NCBI GenBank assembly: GCA_039028495.1
Contig: JBCCHY010000018.1
Coordinates: 1-19,424, forward strand
Length of the DNA: 19,424 bases
Reading direction: 5' to 3'
Source of the DNA: JBCCHY01 sp039028495
Lineage (GTDB): Bacteria > Patescibacteriota > Saccharimonadia > Saccharimonadales > VXPC01
Positions 1-6,731 of this stretch are shown here, in pieces. The notes beneath the pieces were generated by a model that was not told the origin of the DNA, made no database searches, and saw only the letters and a program-made list of their open reading frames with translations. Positions within the stretch are counted from its first letter, which is position 1; the number at the start of each line of letters is the position of its first letter. The position numbers and the translations under genes are program-made.

Positions 1-559
1 CGAGCAGACACTTGATATACTGTTTGATGCAGAGGCTGACAAGTTCGCGACCGTTCTCCGTCAAGAGGCAGGCGAGCTATACGACAACAAAGAATCGGTG
101 TTCGGTGCAGATATCCTGCGCGAAGTAGAGCGCGATATTTACTTCCAGGTTCTCGATACACTCTGGATGCAGCACCTCGAGAGCATGGAGCATATGCAAC
201 AGGGGATCAAATGGCTGAGTGTTGGCCAGCGCGACCCGCTAGTAGAGTACAGACGTCAGGCACAAGTCCTCTACGATGAGATGCAGATCACACTGCGGAG
301 AGAGGTTATACGCGCACTGATGCACGCGCAGCCCGTTACCGAGGCACAGCTCAATCATCCAACCGAAACAGAACTAACACGGGCAGCCAGGGCCGCTGTA
401 GATAACGCCGACCAGATTCTCGACCAACAAGAAGTCGACGAAAAAGATTTCAAAGAAACGCGCAAAAAAGAACAAGCAGTGGCCAAGAAAAAGGCGGCAA
501 GGAAGAAAGCTGCTCGTAAAAAAGAAAAACGCAACAAGAAAAAATCACGCAAGAAATAA
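1..559 (+). CDS. secA: Preprotein translocase ATPase SecA, C-terminal part (5' end outside window)
   Basis: SecA is the cytoplasmic ATPase that drives proteins through the SecYEG channel. The reading frame is open from base 2, so the gene starts outside the window; the ATG/GTG codons inside are not starts. The visible 185 residues hold the helical wing/scaffold end of SecA: a segment reading LDTLWMQHLESMEHMQQGIK, followed by the diagnostic GQRDPLVEYRRQA stretch (family form GQKDPLxEYKxEA). The last about 40 residues are a Lys/Arg/Ala-rich tail (for example KKKAARKKAARKKEKRNKKK). They take the place of the zinc-binding CxCxSGxxxxHCH tail found in many SecAs; no cysteine is visible. Such basic tails probably touch lipid or RNA, but that is inference. 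It ends 19 nt before a convergent gene, with no clear terminator between. Confidence 0.93.
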   Translation, partial: EQTLDILFDAEADKFATVLRQEAGELYDNKESVFGADILREVERDIYFQVLDTLWMQHLESMEHMQQGIKWLSVGQRDPLVEYRRQAQVLYDEMQITLRREVIRALMHAQPVTEAQLNHPTETELTRAARAAVDNADQILDQQEVDEKDFKETRKKEQAVAKKKAARKKAARKKEKRNKKKSRKK

Positions 560-578
560 ACAGTAGCTTTACTCTCGG

Positions 579-1487
579 TTAAGATGGTTTGCGGAGTTTG
601 TGAATAGTAGCTTTCTTGCCATTAACAAGGATGCTTAAGTCGGAAATATGCTCCATTTGATTTGTATTTAGCTCTTCAAAGCCCGCCCAGCCAGTAAGTA
701 CTACTAGCACTCCTCCCGGCTTTAGTGCATGCATGGATAGATCTAAAAGTAACGAATACAGTTCATGTAGGTGGGCGTCTGATTGATCACGGTAGTTGCC
801 CCATGGCGGGTCGGTAATAATCTTGTCTATGGATTCACTTTTTATACTGCCACTAATCTCGCTGACATCTTTAGAGATCCAGGTGATATATGTGTGATCA
901 AAACGATTAATAGATGCATCAGGATCACTCGCGGTGATATCGGTTACTCCAAAAGACGTTGCTGCCTGGTAAGGAATGGCGCCCGTGCCAGCGAATGGAT
1001 CTAGTAGCGTGTGTTTGTGTTTGAGCCCGGCGTACATACATAGAATCTGTGCGACCTGTGGGCTAAGCCGCCCATCCTCGGAGGGAGTCGAGCCACTTAG
1101 TTTGATGCTGACTGTAGGCTCTAGGTTCGGTCGTTCATGGATTACAAAGTGATGATCAGCACGGTGAGTTTCAGACATCAGCTTTTTATTGGCATTGATT
1201 TCGTCTAGATGTGCGGATGCGTTTGTCGGCATTTTTACGGGTGAACCATCCCGCAGATAGTTGAGCCTGTAGCTGCCAGTCATGTTACGTGTAGCTCCCG
1301 GTTCAACCGCCTGGTATAGATTTGTGAAGTAGCTTATACCGAGTAGTTTTGTCTGCGGCAAATTGCTCTCAATCATTAGCATGCTATCGTCATGCCAGAT
1401 AATATTGAGCTCTTCTTTGGGACGAGCATTGATGTCTTTTCGGAGAATAGGTAGTGACCCTGGGACTATTCCAGCGAGATATTTCAT
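579..1487 (-). CDS. THUMP/Trm11-like SAM-dependent RNA methylase (UPF0020 family)
   Basis: A 302-residue class I methyltransferase of the UPF0020/Trm11 type, which transfers methyl groups from SAM to an exocyclic amine, usually guanine N2 in tRNA or rRNA. Residues about 162-169 read LDPFAGTG (SAM-binding motif I) and 226-230 read DPPWG (catalytic motif IV, the N-methylase D/N-PP-Y/F/W signature). The region before motif I (GRLSPQVAQIL) resembles the usual linker after the THUMP-like RNA-binding domain. The first 130 residues are therefore probably a divergent RNA-binding part. The start is supported by a -10 box (TATACT) whose predicted transcription start lies 1 nt before the ATG. The exact substrate cannot be read from the sequence; DNA methylation is less likely because no restriction partner is present. 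A second family member is encoded at 12022-13191. Confidence 0.8.
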   Translation of the reverse strand: MKYLAGIVPGSLPILRKDINARPKEELNIIWHDDSMLMIESNLPQTKLLGISYFTNLYQAVEPGATRNMTGSYRLNYLRDGSPVKMPTNASAHLDEINANKKLMSETHRADHHFVIHERPNLEPTVSIKLSGSTPSEDGRLSPQVAQILCMYAGLKHKHTLLDPFAGTGAIPYQAATSFGVTDITASDPDASINRFDHTYITWISKDVSEISGSIKSESIDKIITDPPWGNYRDQSDAHLHELYSLLLDLSMHALKPGGVLVVLTGWAGFEELNTNQMEHISDLSILVNGKKATIHKLRKPS

Positions 1488-1494
1488 ACGTCAG

Positions 1495-1500
1495 AGTATA
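1495..1500 (-). promoter_or_regulatory. -10 box TATACT for the 579-1487 methylase (leaderless)
   Basis: Reading the minus strand, TATACT ends 7 nt before the ATG at 1487, which places the expected transcription start at about 1488. There is no Shine-Dalgarno and no room for one. The -35 region is poor. Confidence 0.55.
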
Positions 1501-1566
1501 AGCTAGTGAGCCCTTTGCATAAAACCTGAATTACGAAACAGAACCTGCCGCATAAACCGCTCATGC

Positions 1567-1594
1567 TTGCACTGTGGGTTGATTTTGTTATCTT
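1567..1594 (+). promoter_or_regulatory. Promoter TTGCAC-N16-TATCTT for 1605-2246
   Basis: The -35 box TTGCAC (1567-1572) and -10 box TATCTT (1589-1594) are 16 nt apart. The predicted start, about 1601, leaves a leader of only about 4 nt before the ATG at 1605, and no ribosome binding site is seen. Confidence 0.5.
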
Positions 1595-1604
1595 GTAACT
1601 ACTT

Positions 1605-2246
1605 ATGAGTAAGAGTCTGTTAGTTAGAGCAAGCATACCAGAGTCCGCGCGAAATGTAGCGGGTGCTATAGATATGTGGCCAGCAGGCCACCAGTTTCAC
1701 AAAGACGATCCCGTTATCGATGGTTTTACGGAGATAGAAGGAGCTATCGGTACTGGATCAGCTGGGTTTAACACAGGCCGCTCCTCACGGCAGCTAGTTG
1801 TTGCGCTTGCACTACTCGCAGAGCTGGATGACAAGATGCTCAAGGGAGACCATAACAAGGTCGTGGCGCGCTTACGGCAGAGTAAAGTCTTGGGTGGAAA
1901 AAGGATACTTGACGCTAACTATTCAGTACAGCCTACATTTGCAGTGGCAGCAGCGGCATTAGGTGCTGAGGTATATTTGTTAAAAGGTGCCATATCTCAA
2001 CCAGCCTATGACAGTAAAGTTACGAGAGTACACGAACTAGATATCAGAGCGACAGATGTTAGTGGTTCAGCGTTTCCGAGTAATTTTGATCTGGCAGTTA
2101 CTGGTTCAGTGGAGCCTGGGCTAGGCATGACTCTACTGGGTGAAGCCCCGAGGGCTAGTTCGATATCAGCCCTAGCAATACATTCGTTAAGGCCGGGTGG
2201 TTATGTGTATAACGCTAAAACCTTGCGCCAAAAACAAACTAGTTAG
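1605..2246 (+). CDS. Uncharacterised protein with degenerate class I methyltransferase-like fold
   Basis: A 213-residue cytosolic protein that I do not recognise as a named family. Residues 101-128 (ILDANYSVQPTFAVAAAALG, then AEVYLLKG) run like the first beta-alpha-beta unit of a SAM methyltransferase, but the glycines of motif I (GxGxG) are missing. Later, FDLAVTGSV and SALAIHSLRPGGYVY resemble the FDLV and LKPGG strands of that fold. It is therefore either a methyltransferase relative that has lost SAM binding or a very divergent one. It lies between a real RNA methylase (divergent) and a HIT protein gene that has its own promoter. A promoter with a very short leader supports this start. 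Confidence 0.6.
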   Translation: MSKSLLVRASIPESARNVAGAIDMWPAGHQFHKDDPVIDGFTEIEGAIGTGSAGFNTGRSSRQLVVALALLAELDDKMLKGDHNKVVARLRQSKVLGGKRILDANYSVQPTFAVAAAALGAEVYLLKGAISQPAYDSKVTRVHELDIRATDVSGSAFPSNFDLAVTGSVEPGLGMTLLGEAPRASSISALAIHSLRPGGYVYNAKTLRQKQTS

Positions 2247-2260
2247 CCTTGCCAGCGAGC

Positions 2261-2269
2261 TGATACAAT
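2261..2269 (+). promoter_or_regulatory. Extended -10 (TGaTACAAT) for the HIT gene, leaderless
   Basis: TGATACAAT ends 6 nt before the ATG at 2276, so the expected transcript begins at the start codon itself. The promoter lies just behind the stop codon of the upstream gene. Confidence 0.6.
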
Positions 2270-2275
2270 ACACTC

Positions 2276-2734
2276 ATGAAAGATTGTGTGTTTTGTAAAA
2301 TCGTTGCTGGTGATGTGCCTTGCTATGAGATTTGGCAAGATGGGGACCATTTAGCTTTTTTGACCCTGTGGCCAAATACAGAGGGCTTCAGCGTCGTTAT
2401 ACCCAAAGAACACCACCCAAGTAACTTTGCAGAGGCTAACGAGCAAGTAACCACCAAGCTAGTCGCAGCTGCTCGGCAGGTCGCTCAGAAAATAAGTTCG
2501 GTCTACAAAGAGGTGGAACGCTGCGCTATGGTATTCGAGGGTTACGGTGTCGATCACCTGCACGCCAAGCTAATACCTCTGCATGCAACTGCTGGTAGTG
2601 AATGGAGGCAGTTTAATCATCATGACGATAAGTTTTTTACAGAGTACGAGGGCTACATCTCGACCCATGAACCTGCAGATATGGCTGATGCCGATTGGTT
2701 AAAAAAGACAGCTGAAAAAATCAGGGAAGCTTAG
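2276..2734 (+). CDS. HIT (histidine triad) family protein, HxHxK variant
   Basis: A 152-residue histidine-triad protein, a family of nucleotide hydrolases and transferases that cleave nucleoside phosphoramidates or dinucleotide polyphosphates. The N-terminus has the usual CxxC (C4, C7, DCVFCKIVAGDVP), part of the structural zinc site of many HIT proteins. FSVVIPKEHHPS matches the conserved central strand. The active-site triad normally reads HxHxHxx; here residues 94-98 read HLHAK, so the first and the middle (nucleophilic) histidines are kept and the third is Lys. Activity is plausible, but specificity may be altered. Leaderless promoter upstream; a hairpin terminator candidate overlaps the end of the gene. 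Confidence 0.88.
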   Translation: MKDCVFCKIVAGDVPCYEIWQDGDHLAFLTLWPNTEGFSVVIPKEHHPSNFAEANEQVTTKLVAAARQVAQKISSVYKEVERCAMVFEGYGVDHLHAKLIPLHATAGSEWRQFNHHDDKFFTEYEGYISTHEPADMADADWLKKTAEKIREA

Positions 2735-2765
2735 GACTAATTCGCATCTCTCTGCGGGCTAGTCC
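2734..2765 (+). terminator. Hairpin after the HIT gene, possible terminator
   Basis: GGACTA (2734-2739) pairs with TAGTCC (2760-2765), and CGCA (2743-2746) pairs with TGCG (2753-2756), with two G-T pairs and one mismatch between. It follows the HIT stop codon. The downstream T content (CTGGTTTAAT) is weak, so intrinsic termination is not certain. Confidence 0.45.
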
Positions 2766-2806
2766 CTGGTTTAATAGCTCCTACGCTTTTGATGCATCAC
2801 CGCCTC

Positions 2807-2815
2807 TGGTAGAAT
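2807..2815 (+). promoter_or_regulatory. Extended -10 (TGgTAGAAT) for the M16 peptidase gene
   Basis: TGGTAGAAT ends 12 nt before the ATG at 2828. The expected transcript has a leader of about 6 nt and no Shine-Dalgarno. Confidence 0.55.
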
Positions 2816-2827
2816 TGTCGCTTAGAT

Positions 2828-4114
2828 ATGAAGCATAGTGTACGCGAAGTTACGTTAAAGAATGGAGCCAAAGGCCTGCTAATACATGTACCTGACGCTC
2901 CAGTTATGGACTTTGATATTGTCTTTCGTGCAGGACATAGGTACTGTCCCGAGGATAAAATAGAGCTGGCACATCTCATGGAGCACATGGTACTCGGTGC
3001 AAACACAAAATACAGATCCAGCCCGAGATTCAATCAAGAGCTGGAACTGAACGGCGCGTATAGCAACGCCTATACGAGCTCTAACTATGTTGGGTATGTT
3101 GCGCAGTGCGCTGATTTTGAGTGGGACAGAGTTCTTGATCTGCTTGTGCTTGCGATTGGCAATCCAATTTTCCCAGGCGAAGAGTTTAAATCAGAATTTG
3201 GCAATGTCGAAGAGGAGCTAGTTGATCGCTCGAACAACCACTCGGTTGCTCTGATGTTCGCTATGGCAAATAAAAATGGGACCGGTAGATACAATTATCA
3301 AAAAGGCAAAAAATCACTCAAAAACATAACCCTCGAAGATGTCAAAAAGTATCACAAGAAAACTCACTTTGCAGGCAACATGCGGTTTGTTATAGCCGGT
3401 AATGTGCATTCTAGATCGAAGCAGATTATCCGTAAGCTAAACTCGCTAAATCTAGAACCTGGTGGCGAGAGGTTCACTATAGGTAAGGCAAACGTGTCTA
3501 GCATCGGTGAGCCGGTTATTGTAAAGAGGTCGTCGGTGCCTAACATATTCTTTAGATTTGAGACCTACAAAGACAAGATGATGCCTCAGGCAGAACGTGA
3601 CGCTCTTTGGATTATGAATAAAGTCATGAACGAAGGCTATACCTCGAGGATACTTGGCAAGGCCCGTGACCAGGGACTCGTCTACTGGGTGGATGCGGGC
3701 AGAGGATTCGGCCATGATCACACGGTATGGATGGTTGGAGCACAGGTGTCTAAAAAGAATATAGAGGCGCTTTTTGACCTGATAGTTAGAGAGGTAAGAC
3801 TGGTTCTAAGTAGAGGCATAACCCAGAACGAGCTCAAGCATGCTAAGCAAAAAGCCCTAGGTCAACATCAGCGGGATCTACAGACCGTCGGTAGTTTAGT
3901 GAATGGTTATGGTGGCTGGTACTTTGACGATGACTTTATAGATCATCATGATTCGTACCCGGATCGTATAAAAGCTGTTACACGCACTAGGGCGCAGGCA
4001 GCTTTCCAAAAAGTATTCGAGGAGCAAACTTGGTCTCTCGGTTTCTTGGGTAATGACATAGACAAAGAGCTTGCTGACAAGCTCTATAGTAAAATGTCTA
4101 CTATATGGCAGTAG
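2828..4114 (+). CDS. M16 family zinc metallopeptidase (pitrilysin/processing-peptidase type)
   Basis: A 428-residue inverted zincin. The zinc and catalytic motif HxxEH is HLMEH at residues 49-53, followed about 75 residues later by the third zinc-ligand region FGNVEEELVDR (about 124-133), the spacing expected for M16. Both M16 half-domains are present: the catalytic N-terminal one and a non-catalytic C-terminal one, with a YTSRILGKARDQGLVYWV-like segment typical of the second domain. The length is that of the two-domain processing-peptidase class. These enzymes degrade or trim peptides; no signal peptide is seen, so it should be cytosolic. The last 10 nt overlap the start of prfB. Confidence 0.9.
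   Translation: MKHSVREVTLKNGAKGLLIHVPDAPVMDFDIVFRAGHRYCPEDKIELAHLMEHMVLGANTKYRSSPRFNQELELNGAYSNAYTSSNYVGYVAQCADFEWDRVLDLLVLAIGNPIFPGEEFKSEFGNVEEELVDRSNNHSVALMFAMANKNGTGRYNYQKGKKSLKNITLEDVKKYHKKTHFAGNMRFVIAGNVHSRSKQIIRKLNSLNLEPGGERFTIGKANVSSIGEPVIVKRSSVPNIFFRFETYKDKMMPQAERDALWIMNKVMNEGYTSRILGKARDQGLVYWVDAGRGFGHDHTVWMVGAQVSKKNIEALFDLIVREVRLVLSRGITQNELKHAKQKALGQHQRDLQTVGSLVNGYGGWYFDDDFIDHHDSYPDRIKAVTRTRAQAAFQKVFEEQTWSLGFLGNDIDKELADKLYSKMSTIWQ
4090..4095 (+). promoter_or_regulatory. Possible internal -10 (TAAAAT) for prfB
   Basis: TAAAAT lies inside the end of the M16 gene and stops 9 nt before the prfB ATG, the same geometry as the other leaderless promoters in the window. prfB has no visible Shine-Dalgarno. 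Coupled translation from the M16 gene is the alternative. Confidence 0.3.
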
Positions 4115-5202
4115 AACGGATTACATCCAAACTAGAAGACATCTTAGCAAAGCTCGATAGTGCAATGAGCGCTCTCGGTGTGCATGAGATGGCCGAGGAG
4201 CTGATTGAGCTGGACAAACTGATAGCCAACGCTGACTTCTGGTCTGATAGCAACAAAGCACAAACAGTAACCAAGCGAGCGGCCAAGTTACGTAGCTCGG
4301 CAGAGAAATGGCTGGACCTCGAGTCACGGGCCAAGGATCTGCAGCAGCTCGTACCTATCGCATCAGCTGGAGACTTGCAGCAGCTAGAATCTGACGTCGA
4401 TGAACTGCACAAAGAGTATGATGAGCTCAAAGAGCTACTGAAGTTCAACGGTCAGTATGACGACTACGATGTAATACTTAGCTTGTACGCAGGTGCTGGA
4501 GGCACAGACGCACAGGACTGGACGCAGATGTTGCTGCGGATGTACACCAGATGGGCAGAGCAAGTAGGCGCAAAGGTAGAGCTACTTGATGGATCTCGCG
4601 GTGAAGAGGCCGGCCTAAAGAGCGTTAGTATGAGTGTTTCAGGCAGTTCGTATTTATACGGGCACTTACGATCTGAGCACGGCGTACATAGGCTCGTGCG
4701 ACTTAGCCCGTTTAACTCTGATAATCTGCGGCAGACGAGCTTTGCTAAGGTAGATGTGCTACCCATGATTGACCAGCCTGGTGAAGTAGACATAGATGAA
4801 AGTGAGCTAAAGATAGACACATACCGCAGTAGTGGTAACGGTGGCCAGAGTGTCAATACGACAGACTCCGCGGTTCGCATTACGCATACTCCGACAGGCA
4901 TAGTAGTTGCAATCCAGGATGAAAAATCACAGCTTCAGAATAAGGAGACAGCTATGAAGGTCCTCAGGTCTCGTCTGGCTCAACTTCAGCAGGAGCAGCA
5001 CGCTGAAAAGATCAGCGACCTAAAGGGACCAAATCAGGCAAATGAGTGGGGGAGTCAGATACGTAACTATGTGCTTCATCCCTATAAACTGGTTAAGGAC
5101 GTGCGTACAGGCCAGGAGAGTAGTGATCCTGACAGAGTGCTGGATGGTGACATAGGGGATTTTATGGCAGCCTATTTAGAGCAGACACTTGGCGAAAGCT
5201 AA
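4105..5202 (+). CDS. prfB: Peptide chain release factor 2
   Basis: Release factor 2 ends translation at UAA and UGA. The codon-reading tripeptide SPF is at residues 201-203 within HGVHRLVRLSPFNS, which separates RF2 from RF1 (PxT). The peptidyl-tRNA hydrolysis motif GGQ is at 246-248, within SSGNGGQSVNTTDSAVRITH. Most RF2s have GGQHVN; here the residue after GGQ is Ser. The N-terminal coiled-coil domain (1-110) begins normally, and there is no in-frame UGA or CUUUGA site. The programmed +1 frameshift that autoregulates RF2 in many bacteria is therefore absent. The presence of RF2 supports UGA as a stop codon in this genome; several genes here end in TGA. The gene overlaps the M16 gene by 10 nt. 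Confidence 0.96.
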   Translation: MAVERITSKLEDILAKLDSAMSALGVHEMAEELIELDKLIANADFWSDSNKAQTVTKRAAKLRSSAEKWLDLESRAKDLQQLVPIASAGDLQQLESDVDELHKEYDELKELLKFNGQYDDYDVILSLYAGAGGTDAQDWTQMLLRMYTRWAEQVGAKVELLDGSRGEEAGLKSVSMSVSGSSYLYGHLRSEHGVHRLVRLSPFNSDNLRQTSFAKVDVLPMIDQPGEVDIDESELKIDTYRSSGNGGQSVNTTDSAVRITHTPTGIVVAIQDEKSQLQNKETAMKVLRSRLAQLQQEQHAEKISDLKGPNQANEWGSQIRNYVLHPYKLVKDVRTGQESSDPDRVLDGDIGDFMAAYLEQTLGES

Positions 5203-5226
5203 CCCGACCCCAAGTCTTACATAATG

Positions 5227-5232
5227 TATACT
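5227..5232 (+). promoter_or_regulatory. -10 box TATACT for the 5240-6511 pair (leaderless)
   Basis: TATACT ends 7 nt before the ATG at 5240, giving an expected transcript that begins at the start codon. No Shine-Dalgarno is present. Confidence 0.5.
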
Positions 5233-5239
5233 TAAGGCC

Positions 5240-5800
5240 ATGGATGACAACACAAAGAAATATATTCAAGCGCAGCTGGACTCTGGCCAGCTACCAACAC
5301 AGATAGTAGAGGGTCTAGTGGCCAGTGGGTGGCAAGAAGCCCAAGCAACCATGGCCGTTCAGCAAGTTTCCGGAGTGACACTAGCAACGACAGGAGGGTT
5401 TAATGGTTACACGAAGCCGCCAATTATCCTTCAGATACTGTTTGCATTATCTATACTTGGTCTATTATTTGGGATTTTCTATGGTGTTGTCGCAGTATCA
5501 ATCTTCGCATCCGATTCAGAGCTCGTCCTTGATGAGTATAAGAACGTGTTCGCTGGCATAACGGCAATGGTTTCGGTGATACTTATAGCAGGCTTTTTCC
5601 TGGTAAAGTCAATGCGCGCGGGCAGCTTATCAGCGCTCAAGATCTATACGGGTCTGGTTCTACTTGGGCTGGTACTGAATATTGCAGGTCTAGCTCTGGC
5701 CGAGAATAGCGACGAAAGCACTGGCCCTGTGGCATCTTCTGTTATCCTCTCACTTATAATCTTGTACATTTGGAAAAGACACAGGCTTTATTTTAGATAG
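5240..5800 (+). CDS. Four-helix membrane protein with N-terminal UBA-like GWxEA motif (copy 1)
   Basis: A 186-residue protein of unknown function. Residues 5-44 form a soluble helical motif (IxxQLxxGxxPxxIxxxLVxSGWQEAxA...V) that resembles small three-helix UBA/TS-N-like binding domains. The rest has about four hydrophobic segments: 55-84, 104-125, 130-155 and 165-180. The tail is basic (KRHRLYFR), suggesting it is cytosolic. The next gene repeats the same N-terminal motif with about 20 of 40 identical residues, although the membrane parts differ. This is the first gene of a two-gene unit. A role in tethering a cytosolic partner to the membrane is a guess from the layout. Confidence 0.75.
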   Translation: MDDNTKKYIQAQLDSGQLPTQIVEGLVASGWQEAQATMAVQQVSGVTLATTGGFNGYTKPPIILQILFALSILGLLFGIFYGVVAVSIFASDSELVLDEYKNVFAGITAMVSVILIAGFFLVKSMRAGSLSALKIYTGLVLLGLVLNIAGLALAENSDESTGPVASSVILSLIILYIWKRHRLYFR

Positions 5801-5803
5801 GAG
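5799..5803 (+). promoter_or_regulatory. Shine-Dalgarno AGGAG for 5810-6511
   Basis: AGGAG sits 6 nt before the ATG at 5810 and overlaps the stop codon of the upstream gene. It contrasts with the first genes of units in this window, which lack any such site. Confidence 0.7.
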
Positions 5804-5809
5804 TTTTAT

Positions 5810-6511
5810 ATGAACAAACAAGACGCAACCACGAAATACATACGTGATCAACTAAAGGCCAAGCAGTCGCCGCAGGCTATAATTCAGAACCTCGTAACTA
5901 GTGGATGGCAAGAAGCGGAGGCAGCAAAAGTTGTTAACGCGGTCGCTGCCGTGCCACCTCCGCCACCATCTCAAGGAGTGGCAAACAATACGGCGCAGAC
6001 AGGTAATGAGGGCAAGCCACTGCAGGTTGAGGGTGTTCAGTACAACATGATGATGTCGCCAGTTGAATCACGTGTCGGGTTCTTCTTGCGACTTGCTTCT
6101 GTTGGTCTGTGGTTCACGGTGTTTTTCCTAGGATTCACACTGGCTGCATTAATTGCTGCTGCGCAGGGCGATAGCGAGGATGTGGCTGGGCTTGTAGTGT
6201 TCACAATATCACTCAGTTTTGCCTCAGTGCCAGTATTCCTAATTGCTAACAGTAAAATGCATAAAGAGCTCGATAAAAATCCTGCATTTGTTGACGACCT
6301 ATTCTACAAAAAATCTACGCGGTCAGGACTGTACGCTGCAGTTGTACTCACTGCTATAGCATTGATAGCAGCCGTGTTTAACCTGCTTGGGGCTGCGTTT
6401 CTCGATGATGCAGGCAGCATAAGTGGCTTCTTCCAGTCGGTTGGATTTTTGATACCTTTTACTGGAGCTCTATATTACTTCTGGCAGCTTCACGCCAAAA
6501 CCCGCCGATAA
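5810..6511 (+). CDS. Membrane protein with N-terminal UBA-like GWxEA motif (copy 2)
   Basis: A 233-residue protein, function unknown. Residues 6-47 repeat the helical motif of the preceding gene product (TKYIRDQL...LVTSGWQEAEAA). A Pro/Gln/Asn-rich linker with PPPPP (about 48-75) joins it to a membrane part with about four hydrophobic segments: 90-113, 122-145, 172-195 and 204-225. The ending HAKTRR is basic. The shared head with a different membrane body points to duplication and domain recombination. It is translated from a good Shine-Dalgarno, 9 nt after the upstream stop, so both proteins probably come from one mRNA and may act together. Confidence 0.75.
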   Translation: MNKQDATTKYIRDQLKAKQSPQAIIQNLVTSGWQEAEAAKVVNAVAAVPPPPPSQGVANNTAQTGNEGKPLQVEGVQYNMMMSPVESRVGFFLRLASVGLWFTVFFLGFTLAALIAAAQGDSEDVAGLVVFTISLSFASVPVFLIANSKMHKELDKNPAFVDDLFYKKSTRSGLYAAVVLTAIALIAAVFNLLGAAFLDDAGSISGFFQSVGFLIPFTGALYYFWQLHAKTRR

Positions 6512-6512
6512 G

Positions 6513-6539
6513 TAAGGAAGGAGGAGACCTCCCTCCTTA
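6513..6539. terminator. Hairpin 1 of the convergent intergenic region
   Basis: A stem of 11 pairs and one A/C mismatch, with loop AGA, just after the 5810 gene's stop: TAAGGA.GGAGG pairs with CCTCC.TCCTTA. No T tract follows. It may be part of a composite terminator or of a longer structured 3' end. Confidence 0.45.
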
Positions 6540-6543
6540 GACG

Positions 6544-6565
6544 CAGGCAGGGCAGGCCCTGTCTG
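6544..6565. repeat. Hairpin 2 of the convergent intergenic region
   Basis: CAGGCAGGG (6544-6552) pairs with CCCTGTCTG (6557-6565) around the loop CAGG, giving 9 pairs including one G-T. It directly follows hairpin 1. Confidence 0.45.
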
Positions 6566-6590
6566 GTGATCCACCCACCAAAAATTGAGT

Positions 6591-6629
6591 GGCTTTATGG
6601 CAAACAAGTCACCATAAAGCCGGACTTTT
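6591..6629. terminator. Hairpin 3, likely bidirectional intrinsic terminator
   Basis: A perfect 10-bp stem: GGCTTTATGG (6591-6600) pairs with CCATAAAGCC (6612-6621) around an 11-nt loop. On the plus strand CTTTTATT follows 4 nt later; on the minus strand ACTCAATTTTT follows. It lies between two convergent genes, so it probably ends both transcripts. The rest of the gap, 6630-6731, shows no clear feature. Confidence 0.55.
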
Positions 6630-6731
6630 ATTGAAGAGCTGTAGTACATGGTGCATTGAGTATGTAGAACCACACGAAGGAATTGAAGCAGACATAGTCG
6701 CCTTGGTTTGTTGACTCCTTACGCCATTAGT

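Noticed and set aside
4464..4901. A 145-codon open frame on the minus strand inside prfB
   Set aside because: It is opposite highly conserved RF2 sequence, and its composition (Ser/Leu/Pro rich) is that of an antisense shadow.
6470..6673. A 67-codon minus-strand frame in the convergent gap
   Set aside because: It runs through three strong hairpins and into the end of the 5810 gene, and has no start signals.
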